Part shown: positions 13,377-21,190 of the stretch, one piece after another
How positions within the stretch are numbered: the first letter of the stretch is position 1
Layout: each line of letters begins with the position of its first letter
From: Methylobacterium sp. J-048
GTDB taxonomy: Bacteria > Pseudomonadota > Alphaproteobacteria > Rhizobiales > Beijerinckiaceae
Length of the DNA stretch: 36,289 bases
NCBI RefSeq assembly: GCF_022829515.1
Contig: NZ_JAKSYL010000191.1
Coordinates: forward strand, 1 to 36,289
Reading direction: 5' to 3'
Notes under the pieces: model-generated
Databases searched by the model: none
What the model was told of the DNA's origin: nothing
The model's input: only the letters and a program-made list of their open reading frames with translations
Program-made: the position numbers and the translations under genes

Positions 13377-15146
13377 CTAGTAAACGTCCTGCTGGTAGCG
13401 GTGGCTGCGCTCCAGAGCCGCAACCTGCGCCTCGGCGTCGGCCGGGCTCAAGCTCTTGGCGATCTCGTAGGCCCGCACCACTGCGGCGCGCACGTCCTTA
13501 GCCATGTTCTTGGCATCGCCGCAGACGTAGAAATGGGCGCCGCCCTCCAGCCAGGAGACCAGCTCCTGCGCGTTGTGGGTGATGCGGTTCTGCACGTAGA
13601 TCTTCTCCGGCTGGTCCCGGGAGAAGGCCACGTCGATCTTCGTCAGCGAGCCGTCCTCCAGGGCCTCCTGCCATTCGAGCTGGTACAGGAAGTCGTGCAG
13701 GAAGTGCCGGTCGCCGAAGAACAGCCAGGAGCGGCCGGGCGCCTCGATGGCGCGGCGCTCCTGCACGAAGGCGCGGAACGGCGCGACGCCGGTGCCGGGG
13801 CCGACCATGATGATGTCGGTGGCCGGATCCTGCGGAAGCCGGAAATGCCGGTTCGGCTTCACCCGCACCCGCAGCTTGGCGCCGTCCCGGATCCGATCGG
13901 CGACATGCACGGAGGCGACGCCCGAACGGGCCCGCCCATGGGTCTCGTAGCGCACCGCCACGATGGCGAGGTGGACCTCGTCGCCCACTTCCTTGCGCGA
14001 GGACGCGATCGAGTAGGCGCGCGGCGGCAGCGGCCGGGTGATGGTGTTGAGGTGCTCGGCCGTCAGCGGCGCCGGGAAGGTCGCCAGCAGGTCGATCAGG
14101 TGCCGCCCCTCGATCCAGGCCCGGGCCTCGCCGCTCTCGATCAGCTTCTGCGCATCGGCGTGTCCGGTCGCCTTGACGAAACGCTCGATCGTGGCGGCCG
14201 AGAGGGTGGTGATGTCGCGCTCGGCGAGCAGCGCCTTGCGCAGGGCCTCGTCGCCGGACAGCCCCGCAGCGCTCAGGATCTCGTCCACCAGCTGCGGGTC
14301 GTTCTCGGGGAAGATCTCGAGCGAATCACCGGGCTCGTAGGCGGGCGCCCCGTCCTCGAAGGCCAGCGCCAGATGGATCGTCTCCTTGTCCGAGCGCGAG
14401 GAATTGAGGTTCACGTGCTCGACGACCTCGACCACCACCGGCTCGCGGCTCAGCTCGGCCTCGTCGTCCTCGCCCGGCGCGGCGCGGGCGAAATCCACCG
14501 CCACGACGTTGTCCGGCGCCTCCGCCGGGGCGAGGGCCTTGAGGGTGTTCTTGATCCAGTCGGCGGCCGGCTTCTCGAAATCGAGATCGAGGTCGGCGCG
14601 CGCGGCCGCGCGCTTGCCGCCCAGGGCCTCGAGGCGCGCATCGAGCGCCTTGCCGATGGCGCAGAACTCGACATACGAGGTGTCGCCCAGCGCCAGGACG
14701 GCGAAGTCCACGCCGTCGATGCGCGGGGCACCCTCGCCCATCAGCTCGCCATAGGCCCGCACCGCCCGCGCCGGCGGCTCGCCCTCGCCCCAGGTCGCCG
14801 CGATCGCCACGAGCTTGCCGGCCTTGGGCAGGGTCGCCACGTCGAGATCGGAGAAATCCACGACCTTCGGCTTGAAGCCCTGCTTGCGCGCGAGCTTGGC
14901 GACGTTGCCGGCCAAAGCCTCGGAGTTCCCCGATTCGCTGGCGTAGAGGATCGTCAGCGGCTCGGCGGCCTTGGGCGGGGCGGACGGTGCCGCGGCCGGC
15001 TGGCCACCGGCGGCGTCGAGCCCCGCCAGGAAGCCCGCCAACCACGCGCGCTGCACGGGCGTCGCGCTGCCCAGCACCGCGTCGAGACTGGCGCGCTCAC
15101 CGTCCCCGAACGGGGCGGTGCGTGGAAGGAGGTTCTGGCGTGACAT
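13377..15146 (-). CDS. cysJ: Assimilatory sulfite reductase (NADPH) flavoprotein alpha subunit
   Basis: A 589-residue diflavin reductase passing electrons from NADPH through FAD and FMN to CysI. An N-terminal linker (1-62) is followed by the flavodoxin domain (about 63-205; ILYASESGNSEALA, TWGEGEPP, LALGDTSYVEF), then the FAD/NADPH module with RAYSIASSR (FAD), HGRARSGVASVHVADR, IMVGPGTGVAPFRAF (NADPH), WLFFGDRHFLHDFLY and the C-terminal YQQDVY, which is the classic CysJ end. The length fits the family (599 in E. coli). ATG at 15146 is chosen; TTG at 15149 is in frame but less likely. It is preceded by an AT-rich promoter region with a GTTC-N8-GAAC element. Confidence 0.96.
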   Translation of the reverse strand: MSRQNLLPRTAPFGDGERASLDAVLGSATPVQRAWLAGFLAGLDAAGGQPAAAPSAPPKAAEPLTILYASESGNSEALAGNVAKLARKQGFKPKVVDFSDLDVATLPKAGKLVAIAATWGEGEPPARAVRAYGELMGEGAPRIDGVDFAVLALGDTSYVEFCAIGKALDARLEALGGKRAAARADLDLDFEKPAADWIKNTLKALAPAEAPDNVVAVDFARAAPGEDDEAELSREPVVVEVVEHVNLNSSRSDKETIHLALAFEDGAPAYEPGDSLEIFPENDPQLVDEILSAAGLSGDEALRKALLAERDITTLSAATIERFVKATGHADAQKLIESGEARAWIEGRHLIDLLATFPAPLTAEHLNTITRPLPPRAYSIASSRKEVGDEVHLAIVAVRYETHGRARSGVASVHVADRIRDGAKLRVRVKPNRHFRLPQDPATDIIMVGPGTGVAPFRAFVQERRAIEAPGRSWLFFGDRHFLHDFLYQLEWQEALEDGSLTKIDVAFSRDQPEKIYVQNRITHNAQELVSWLEGGAHFYVCGDAKNMAKDVRAAVVRAYEIAKSLSPADAEAQVAALERSHRYQQDVY

Positions 15147-15177
15147 CAAGGAACCATGTCGTGGCCTGCGAGGCCGG

Positions 15178-15207
15178 TGTCAATCGGAAACGTTCTTTTT
15201 GCAGAAC
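15178..15207 (-). promoter_or_regulatory. cysJ promoter -35 with upstream GTTC-N8-GAAC element
   Basis: The inverted repeat GTTCTTTTTGCAGAAC (15192-15207) has 5-bp arms and a 6-nt centre. On the minus strand it is followed after 8 nt by TTGACA (15183-15178). No good -10 follows at 17 nt, as expected for an activator-dependent promoter. The same GTTC-N8-GAAC frame occurs upstream of cysH at 15951-15966, so both may be bound by one cysteine/sulfur regulator. Confidence 0.45.
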
Positions 15208-15224
15208 GCGCTTAGATTAGAAAA

Positions 15225-15244
15225 TCGCATTCGCTGCAATGCGA
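15225..15244. promoter_or_regulatory. Inverted repeat TCGCATT-N6-AATGCGA upstream of cysJ
   Basis: TCGCATT (15225-15231) and AATGCGA (15238-15244) are exact complements around CGCTGC, flanked by A-rich runs on both sides. It lies between the Lrp gene end (15257) and the GTTC-N8-GAAC element, and may be the Lrp-gene terminator or a second binding site for cysJ. Confidence 0.4.
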
Positions 15245-15256
15245 AAAAATAGAAAA

Positions 15257-15772
15257 TCATTCTCCGACTACAGCGAGAAGCGGCCCGGTCCCGGGCAGGT
15301 GTCGCCCGGTCTTCGGCGGCGCGGGGAGCGGCAGGGCAGTGGTGGATTTCACCTTCTCCATGGCGAATCGCGAGGTGACGTTCTTCAGCGGCAACACCGC
15401 GATCAGCTGCTTGTAGAAGGTGTCATAGGCCTGCATGTCGGCAACCACGACGCGCAGCATATAATCCACATCGCCGGCCATCCGGTAGAATTCCAGCACC
15501 TCCGGCATGGCCGAGATGGTTGCGGCGAAGCGCTGCAGCCATTCCTGGGAATGGTCCGCGGTCTCAATCGAGACGAACACGGTGAGCCCGAGGCCCAGCT
15601 TGACCGGATCCAGCACGGCCACCCGCCGGTCGATGACGCCGTCGGCCTCCAGCTTCTGGATGCGCTTCCAGCACGGGGTCTGAGACAGGCCGACGCGCTC
15701 GCCGATCGCCGCGATGGAGAGGGTCGCGTCCGCCTGCAGCAAGGCGAGAATCTTCAGATCGATGGCGTCCAA
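15257..15772 (-). CDS. Lrp/AsnC-family transcriptional regulator
   Basis: A 171-residue Lrp/AsnC regulator. The helix-turn-helix is at residues 3-60 (DAIDLKILALLQADATLSIA, then IGERVGLSQTPCWKRIQKLE), followed by the RAM/AsnC ligand-binding domain (about 65-145; VLEFYRMAGDVDYMLRVVV is typical). The TTG at 15772 with GGAG 6-8 nt upstream places the start right at the conserved fold; an in-frame ATG at 15895 would add 41 residues with no family match. A 25-residue Pro-rich tail is unusual. It lies between cysJ and divergent cysH, and some Lrp-family proteins (for example DecR) sense cysteine, so control of the flanking sulfate genes is plausible but unproven. Confidence 0.88.
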   Translation of the reverse strand: MDAIDLKILALLQADATLSIAAIGERVGLSQTPCWKRIQKLEADGVIDRRVAVLDPVKLGLGLTVFVSIETADHSQEWLQRFAATISAMPEVLEFYRMAGDVDYMLRVVVADMQAYDTFYKQLIAVLPLKNVTSRFAMEKVKSTTALPLPAPPKTGRHLPGTGPLLAVVGE

Positions 15773-15950
15773 AGTCGTCTCCGTGGGATCCTTCCACGCT
15801 GGGCCGCGCGCGGGGAGATTAGGCGTTTCAAAGGGCCGCCGAGAAGAATCTTTTGTGGTGTGGGGTGTCGGATGCCGTGGAACGGGGTGTGCCACCGCAC
15901 GCCAAGCCGCCCGGATATGCTCGACAAGCTCCCCGCGGCGCCTTGACTTC

Positions 15951-15966
15951 GTTCGTTATAGCGAAC
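15951..15966. promoter_or_regulatory. GTTC-N8-GAAC palindrome upstream of cysH
   Basis: GTTCGTTATAGCGAAC is a near-perfect 16-bp palindrome (14 of 16 positions symmetric), 75 nt before the cysH start in the divergent Lrp/cysH gap. A TTGACT lies just upstream (15943-15948), so it may overlap the core promoter. It shares the GTTC-N8-GAAC frame with 15192-15207 before cysJ. Confidence 0.45.
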
Positions 15967-16040
15967 ATCTCGGCCCTTCGACAACAGGGTGCGGCACCGT
16001 CCGCATCCTTTCCCGCGATCCAACCTCAGGACATGTCGCG

Positions 16041-16853
16041 ATGACCCGTCCGGACCGAACGATGGCCGACACCCTCGCGGACCGGCTGTCCGGGCTCGAC
16101 CTGCCAGGCCGCCTTCACCTGATCGCCGCCGAGATCCCCGGCCGCCTGGTGTTTACCACGAGCCTCGGCGTCGAGGACCAGGCGCTGACCCACGGGCTGG
16201 CGATGGCCGGGCTGGCGAAGGGCCGCGTCGAGATCGTCACCCTCGATACCGGCCGGCTGTTCCCGGAGGCCTACGACACCTGGGCCGAGACCGAATCGGC
16301 CTACGGCATCCGGATCGGGGCCTACGCGCCGGAGCGGGTGGCCGTGGAGGCGTTCGTGCGCGACGAGGGTATCAACGGCTTCCGGCGCTCGGTCGCGGCC
16401 CGGCAGGCCTGCTGCGGGTTCCGCAAGGTCGAGCCGCTCGGCCGCGCCCTCCACGGCGCCAGCGGCTGGCTCACTGGCCTGCGCGCCGGCCAGTCGGCCA
16501 ACCGCGCCGAGACCCCGCTGGCCGTGTTCGACGCCGAGCGCGACCTGATCAAGCTCAACCCGCTGGCCGACTGGTCCCGGGCGCAGGTCGACAGCTTCGT
16601 GCGCGAGAACTTCATTCCCTACAACGTGCTGCACGACCGCGGCTTCCCGTCGATCGGCTGCGCCCCCTGCACCCGCGCCGTGAAGCTCGGCGAGCCGGAG
16701 CGCGCCGGACGCTGGTGGTGGGAACAGGAAGAGAAGAAGGAGTGCGGCCTGCATGTCGGGCGGCCCTCCGCGTCGGTTCAACCGGGCCAGGAGCCCGCCA
16801 TCTTCGAAAGCAACCCAGACGTGAAGACCCGCCAGCCGGAATTCGCCCGATGA
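16041..16853 (+). CDS. cysH: Adenylyl-sulfate (APS) reductase, assimilatory, thioredoxin-dependent
   Basis: A 270-residue enzyme converting APS to sulfite. It carries the 4Fe-4S motifs that mark the bacterial APS-using form: Cys124-Cys125 in ACCGFRKVEPL and Cys207/Cys210 in SIGCAPCTR. The catalytic cysteine is Cys235 in the KKECGLH motif, followed by an extra 33-residue tail. FTTSLGVEDQALTH and LDTGRLFPEAYDTW are the usual PP-loop-type nucleotide segments. The absence of a CysC domain in the neighbouring CysN agrees with use of APS and not PAPS. The ATG at 16041 is used; ATG at 16062 (MADTLA) is a possible alternative. The stop overlaps the cysD start as ATGA. Confidence 0.95.
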   Translation: MTRPDRTMADTLADRLSGLDLPGRLHLIAAEIPGRLVFTTSLGVEDQALTHGLAMAGLAKGRVEIVTLDTGRLFPEAYDTWAETESAYGIRIGAYAPERVAVEAFVRDEGINGFRRSVAARQACCGFRKVEPLGRALHGASGWLTGLRAGQSANRAETPLAVFDAERDLIKLNPLADWSRAQVDSFVRENFIPYNVLHDRGFPSIGCAPCTRAVKLGEPERAGRWWWEQEEKKECGLHVGRPSASVQPGQEPAIFESNPDVKTRQPEFAR

Positions 16854-17797
16854 GCGCAGCCCTCGCCGCCGCCGTGTCGCCGCACGCGCCCGCCGCCGAC
16901 CGCCTCAGCCACCTCAAGCGGCTCGAGGCGGAGAGCATCCACATCTTCCGGGAGACGGTCGCCGAGGCCGAGAACCCGGTGATGCTCTACTCCATCGGCA
17001 AGGATTCCTCGGTCCTGCTGCACGTCGCCCTGAAGGCGTTCGCGCCCGGCCGCCTGCCGTTCCCGCTGCTCCACGTCGACACCACGTGGAAGTTCCGCGA
17101 GATGATCGCCTTCCGCGACGCCCGGGTGAAGGAGCTCGGCCTCGACCTCCTGGTCCACACCAACCCGGACGGGCTCGCCCGCGGCGTCGGGCCGGTGAGC
17201 CACGGCTCCGAGGTCCATACCGACGTGATGAAGACCCAGGCGCTGCGTCAGGCGCTCGACAAGTACAAGTTCGACGCGGCCTTCGGCGGCGCCCGCCGCG
17301 ACGAGGAGGCGAGCCGCGCCAAGGAGCGGATCATCTCCTTGCGCACCGCGCAGCACCGTTGGGATCCCAAGCGCCAGCGCGCGGAGCCCTGGCACCTCTA
17401 CAACCTCAAGAAGAAGCGCGGCGAATCCCTGCGGGTGTTCCCGCTGTCGAACTGGACCGAGCTCGATATCTGGCTCTACATCGAGCAGGAAAAGATCCCG
17501 ATCGTGCCGCTCTACTTCGCCGCCGAGCGGCCGGTGGTGGAGCGCGACGGCCAGCTGATCATGGTCGACGACGACAGGCTGCCGCTGGAGCCGGGGGAGA
17601 CCCCGCAGCAGCGCCTCGTCCGCTTCCGGACGCTCGGCTGCTACCCCCTCACCGGGGCGGTGGAGAGCGACGCCGCGACGTTGCCCGAGATTGTCGGCGA
17701 GACGCTGGCGGCCCGCACCTCGGAACGCCAGGGCCGGGTGATCGACAAGGACGGCGCGGGCTCCATGGAGCGCAAGAAGCAGGAAGGCTACTTCTGA
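16850..17797 (+). CDS. cysD: Sulfate adenylyltransferase subunit 2
   Basis: A 315-residue ATP sulfurylase small subunit that forms APS from ATP and sulfate together with the GTPase CysN. The PP-loop motif is at residues 46-53 (LYSIGKDSS), followed by LHVDTTWKFREM, FGGARRDEEASRAKERI and FPLSNWTELDIW, and the conserved end GSMERKKQEGYF. The length is normal. It overlaps cysH by 4 nt and cysN by 1 nt (TGATG), so the three are one translationally coupled operon. Confidence 0.97.
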   Translation: MSAALAAAVSPHAPAADRLSHLKRLEAESIHIFRETVAEAENPVMLYSIGKDSSVLLHVALKAFAPGRLPFPLLHVDTTWKFREMIAFRDARVKELGLDLLVHTNPDGLARGVGPVSHGSEVHTDVMKTQALRQALDKYKFDAAFGGARRDEEASRAKERIISLRTAQHRWDPKRQRAEPWHLYNLKKKRGESLRVFPLSNWTELDIWLYIEQEKIPIVPLYFAAERPVVERDGQLIMVDDDRLPLEPGETPQQRLVRFRTLGCYPLTGAVESDAATLPEIVGETLAARTSERQGRVIDKDGAGSMERKKQEGYF

Positions 17798-19206
17798 TGA
17801 CGGTGCACCAGGATCCCACCGCGTTCAGCGACCGCGCCGCCGGCTACAAGGCGTTCCTGGCCGCCCACCAGACCAAGGCGGTGCTGCGCTTCATCGCCTG
17901 CGGCTCGGTGGACGACGGCAAGTCGACCCTGATCGGCCGGCTGCTGCACGACACCAAGCAGATCTTCGACGACCAGATCTCGGCGCTCCAGCGCGATTCC
18001 CGCCGCCACGGCACGCAGGGGCAGGAGATCGACCTGGCGCTGCTGGTCGACGGCCTTCAGGCCGAGCGCGAGCAGGGCATCACCATCGACGTCGCCTACC
18101 GGTTCTTCTCCACCGACAAGCGCTCGTTCATCGTGGCCGACACCCCCGGCCACGAGCAGTACACCCGCAACATGGCCACCGGCGCCTCGACGGCGGACGT
18201 GGCGGTGATCCTGGTGGATGCCCGCCAGGGCCTGATCCGCCAGACCCGGCGCCACGCCCTGCTGGTCTCGATGCTCGGCATCCGCCGGGTGGTGCTGGCG
18301 GTGAACAAGATGGACCTGGTCGGCTGGTCGCAGGACAAGTTCGACGCGATCCGCTCGGGCTTCGCCGACTTCGCCCGCGCGCTGAACTTCGCCGAGGTCC
18401 AGGCGATCCCGCTCTCGGCCAAGAACGGCGACAACGTCGTGGAGCCGGGCATCGCCGCTCCCTGGTACACCGGCGGCACCCTGCTCGATTATCTGGAGAC
18501 CGTGCCGGTGCACGCGGAGGCGCTCAACGCCCCGTTCCGCATGGCGATCCAGTGGGTCAACCGGCCGAATTCCGAGTTCCGCGGCTATAGCGGGCGGATC
18601 GCCAGCGGCCGGATCCGCCCCAGCGACGCGATCACCATCCAGCCCTCCGGCCGGACCTCGACGGTGGCACGGATCTACACGGCCGACGGCGACCTGGCCG
18701 AGGCCGGCGAGGACGAATCGGTGACCCTGGTGCTCGCCGACCAGATCGACGCCTCCCGCGGGCAGGTGATCGCGGCCTCCGGCGCCCCGCTGCGGATCGC
18801 CGAGGCCTTCGAGGCCCGCCTGTTCTGGGCGGCCGAGACCGAGCTGGCGCCGGGGGCGAGCCTGCTCGCCAAGATCGGCACCGCCACGGTCAACGCCACG
18901 GTGGAGCGGATCGTCTCGCGGATCGATCCCGAGACCGGCAACCCGGGCCCGGCCGAGCGCCTCGCCGCCAACGACATCGCGGACGTGGCCCTGCGCCTCG
19001 ACCGCCCAGTGGCGGTGGATGCCTACGCGGCCAACCGCGAGACCGGCAGCCTGATCCTGATCGACCGCGAGACCACCGACACGGCGGCCCTCGGTCTGGT
19101 CCTGGCCCCGAAGGACGAAGCTGCACCGTCGGCCTCCATCACACCGGCTGCCGACGAGAAGGCCCCCGGCCTGCTCGGTCGCCTCGGCCGCCTGCTGGGC
19201 CGCTGA
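17797..19206 (+). CDS. cysN: Sulfate adenylyltransferase subunit 1 (GTPase)
   Basis: A 469-residue EF-Tu-like GTPase that drives APS formation by CysD. The P-loop is at residues 36-43 (GSVDDGKS), DTPGHEQY at 115-122 and NKMD at 170-173, followed by two beta-barrel domains. The sequence ends with an Ala/Pro linker and GLLGRLGRLLGR; there is no C-terminal APS kinase domain as in CysNC or NodQ fusions. The ATG at 17797 overlaps the cysD stop. A three-hairpin repeat begins 12 nt after the stop and may end the transcript. Confidence 0.96.
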   Translation: MTVHQDPTAFSDRAAGYKAFLAAHQTKAVLRFIACGSVDDGKSTLIGRLLHDTKQIFDDQISALQRDSRRHGTQGQEIDLALLVDGLQAEREQGITIDVAYRFFSTDKRSFIVADTPGHEQYTRNMATGASTADVAVILVDARQGLIRQTRRHALLVSMLGIRRVVLAVNKMDLVGWSQDKFDAIRSGFADFARALNFAEVQAIPLSAKNGDNVVEPGIAAPWYTGGTLLDYLETVPVHAEALNAPFRMAIQWVNRPNSEFRGYSGRIASGRIRPSDAITIQPSGRTSTVARIYTADGDLAEAGEDESVTLVLADQIDASRGQVIAASGAPLRIAEAFEARLFWAAETELAPGASLLAKIGTATVNATVERIVSRIDPETGNPGPAERLAANDIADVALRLDRPVAVDAYAANRETGSLILIDRETTDTAALGLVLAPKDEAAPSASITPAADEKAPGLLGRLGRLLGR

Positions 19207-19218
19207 CGCTGGTTTAAA

Positions 19219-19325
19219 GTCCCGGATCCACAAGGTCCGGGACCTTGTGCGGGTCCAGGGTGGAGCCCTGGTTCATCGGGGCTCCGCCCCGATACCCCGC
19301 CAAAGGGCTTGCCCTTTGGAAACCC
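19219..19325. repeat. Three-hairpin intergenic repeat, full copy between cysN and the LLM gene
   Basis: Hairpin 1: ACAAGGTC (19230-19237) / GACCTTGT (19241-19248). Hairpin 2: GGTGGAGCCC (19259-19268) / GGGCTCCGCC (19279-19288), with one G-T wobble. Hairpin 3: CCAAAGGGC (19300-19308) / GCCCTTTGG (19311-19319). Compared with 13220-13350, the A:T pair at the second position of hairpin 1 has become C:G on both sides, a compensated change. It lies between convergent genes, so it is well placed to act as a two-way terminator. Confidence 0.85.
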
Positions 19326-19334
19326 CTGACCTCG

Positions 19335-20360
19335 TCAGGCCGCTTCCGAGACGGTGCCGAGGCCCCAGGCCTGGGCCAGCTGCGTATAGGATTCGTGCCG
19401 CGCGGCCTGGTCGGGGATCGCCGTGACGATCATCAGCTCGTCGGCCTGTGTCCGCGCCACCAGGTCCGTGAGCCGCGCCCGCAGGGTCTCCGGCCCGCCC
19501 ACATGCAGCTTGTCACGGCCACGCTCGACCTGGGCCCGCTCGGAATCGGAATACGGGTAGGCCAGCGCTTCGTCCAAGCTCGGCAGCGGCCGGTACTCGC
19601 CGCGCTCCCGCCGCAGGGTCGAGAGCCGCGCGCTCGCGGCCAGCCGCTCGGCCTCCGCGTCGGTGGCGGCGCAGATCGCCGCCACGGCCAGGATCGCGTG
19701 GGGCCGCTCGCCGAGCCGCGTCGGCTGGAACAGCCGGCGATAGGCCAGCATCGGTGCCTCGGCCGGCATCCCGGAGAAGTGCTGCGCGAAGCCGAAGCCG
19801 CATCCGATCTCGCCCGCGAGCTGGGCGCTGTAATCGGACGAGCCGAGCAGGAAGATCGGCGGCAGCGGCACCCCGGCGGGACTCGCCTGGATCTTTCCGA
19901 ACGGATGCCCCTCCGGGAAGCCGCCATCCCAGAACAGAAGCTCCTGCAGGCGGTCCAAAAAGTCGTCGTTGCCGCCCTCGCCCGGGGCCTCCCGGCGGCG
20001 CAGGGCCCGGGCGGTGAGCCCGTCGGTGCCGGGGGCGCGCCCGAGGCCGAGATCGATCCGGCCCGGGAACAGCGCCTCCAGCACCCGGAACCGCTCGGCG
20101 ACCATCAGCGGCGCGTGGTTCGGCAGCATGATCCCGCCCGATCCGACCCGGATCGTCCGGGTCGCGGCGGCGATCTGGCCGATCATGATCTCGGGGGCCG
20201 GGCTCGCCACGTTGGGCAGGGCGTGATGCTCGGCCAGCCAGTAGCGCTGGTAGCCGAGGCCGTCGACGTGGCGCGCCAGCGACAGCGTGTCATGCAGCGC
20301 CTGCGCCGGGGTCGAATCGGCGCTGACGAAGGAGAGGTCGAGGACGGAGAGCGGTGTCAT
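19335..20360 (-). CDS. LLM-class flavin-dependent oxidoreductase (luciferase-like)
   Basis: A 341-residue TIM-barrel flavoprotein of the bacterial-luciferase family, in the group that begins LSVLDLSFV and contains YWLAEHHALPNVASPAPEIM. RIRVGSGGIMLPNH-type and RIDLGLGRAPGTD segments bind the flavin phosphate region; PIFLLGSSDYSAQLAGEIG is typical of the YhbW-like subgroup, whose substrates are unknown. It would use reduced FMN and oxygen on an unknown substrate. Although next to sulfate genes, it lacks features that would let me call it an alkanesulfonate monooxygenase. The ATG at 20360 is at the conserved beginning. Confidence 0.92.
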   Translation of the reverse strand: MTPLSVLDLSFVSADSTPAQALHDTLSLARHVDGLGYQRYWLAEHHALPNVASPAPEIMIGQIAAATRTIRVGSGGIMLPNHAPLMVAERFRVLEALFPGRIDLGLGRAPGTDGLTARALRRREAPGEGGNDDFLDRLQELLFWDGGFPEGHPFGKIQASPAGVPLPPIFLLGSSDYSAQLAGEIGCGFGFAQHFSGMPAEAPMLAYRRLFQPTRLGERPHAILAVAAICAATDAEAERLAASARLSTLRRERGEYRPLPSLDEALAYPYSDSERAQVERGRDKLHVGGPETLRARLTDLVARTQADELMIVTAIPDQAARHESYTQLAQAWGLGTVSEAA

Positions 20361-20421
20361 CGATAGGAGATAGGGGTGCGGATCGGCCGGTGCGAGGGCC
20401 AGACGATCCGCGTCGGCCCGG

Positions 20422-20748
20422 TCATGGCGCCGGCTCGTCGTCCGGCCGGTCGCTCCGGTACAACGCCTCGAAATCCCGGCCGCCGTAGAACACGTTGGTG
20501 ATCCTCACCCAATTGGCCTCGACCCGATAGGCGATGATCGCGGATCGCTCGAACGGCACGGTCCGCAGGCCCGGTTCCAAGTCGTCGCGGGGACGACCGC
20601 CATGGGGAGCATCGCCGATGCGCCGGCAGCGTGCGATGATCCGCCGGATGAACCCTTCGGCGACGTCGTTGTCGCGGCTGGCGTGGAGCACCACGCGGAA
20701 GATGTCCGCGAGGTCGATCCGGGCCTCGCGCCGGAGCGAGACCGGCAT
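20422..20748 (-). CDS. parE: ParE/RelE-superfamily toxin
   Basis: A 108-residue toxin of the RelE/ParE fold. LRREARIDLADIFRVVL, GFIRRIIARCRRIGDAPHGGRP and LRTVPFERSAIIAYRVEA with ITNVFYGGRDFEAL are the usual strands and helices of ParE-type toxins, which poison gyrase, though RelE-like RNases share the fold. ATG at 20748 follows the antitoxin stop by one base; a GTG at 20757 would overlap it by 8 nt. It is downstream of and coupled to the ParD-like antitoxin. Confidence 0.87.
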   Translation of the reverse strand: MPVSLRREARIDLADIFRVVLHASRDNDVAEGFIRRIIARCRRIGDAPHGGRPRDDLEPGLRTVPFERSAIIAYRVEANWVRITNVFYGGRDFEALYRSDRPDDEPAP

Positions 20749-20749
20749 C

Positions 20750-21034
20750 CTACGCACGACGGCGATCGTCCCGGGCCTGGGCGAACAGGACTTCCATCTG
20801 AGCCTCGACTTCCTCGAGGCTCAGATCGGGGCTGGGATCGTCCAAGGAGCGGCGGATGCGGGCGCGGATCGCGTCGAGATGCTCGGCATCCTCCCGGCGC
20901 CGGCTCTGCCAGGCCTGCACCGCGTCCTCCAGGGCCTCGCCGAGCGAGGCGTATTCGCCGGCCTCGACGCGCTCGCGCAGGGCGCGGACCGTCTCGGGGG
21001 GCAGCGTCACGCTGATCGTCTCGGCGGGTGGCAT
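20750..21034 (-). CDS. parD: ParD-like (CopG/RHH) antitoxin
   Basis: A 94-residue antitoxin. The N-terminal ribbon-helix-helix is clear (AETISVTLPPETVRALRERV, then EAGEYASLGEALEDAVQAW, residues 4-45), followed by a charged toxin-binding tail (DPSPDLSLEEVEAQMEVLF). It neutralises the adjacent ParE-like toxin and normally represses the operon. Transcribed away from the aspartate aminotransferase gene; the shared gap of 156 nt holds both promoters. Confidence 0.88.
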   Translation of the reverse strand: MPPAETISVTLPPETVRALRERVEAGEYASLGEALEDAVQAWQSRRREDAEHLDAIRARIRRSLDDPSPDLSLEEVEAQMEVLFAQARDDRRRA

Positions 21035-21190
21035 GAATCGCCCTCGTCAATCGCCCTCTTCGGATCGGCACGATCTTAGCATGGAAACCGGGCCGCCGCG
21101 CAGCCTTGTCCGCACCGCACCGTCGGCCTAGGGTCCCGCCTGCATCGCGGGCGCCCGAGGTCGCCCCGCCCTCACGGAGATCGACATATC

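Noticed and set aside
11128..15143. Long plus-strand open frames across cysI and cysJ
   Set aside because: They are antisense shadows of cysI and cysJ, whose catalytic motifs and lengths are clear; the shadow products have no recognisable domain.
15773..16040. SAM or cysteine-related riboswitch before cysH
   Set aside because: Beyond the 16-bp palindrome there is no set of conserved stems resembling SAM-type riboswitches, and the leader is short.
19335..20360. Alkanesulfonate monooxygenase linked to the sulfate genes
   Set aside because: The protein is luciferase-like but belongs to the YhbW-like group; there is no reductase or sulfonate transporter next to it, and it is convergent with cysN across a repeat.
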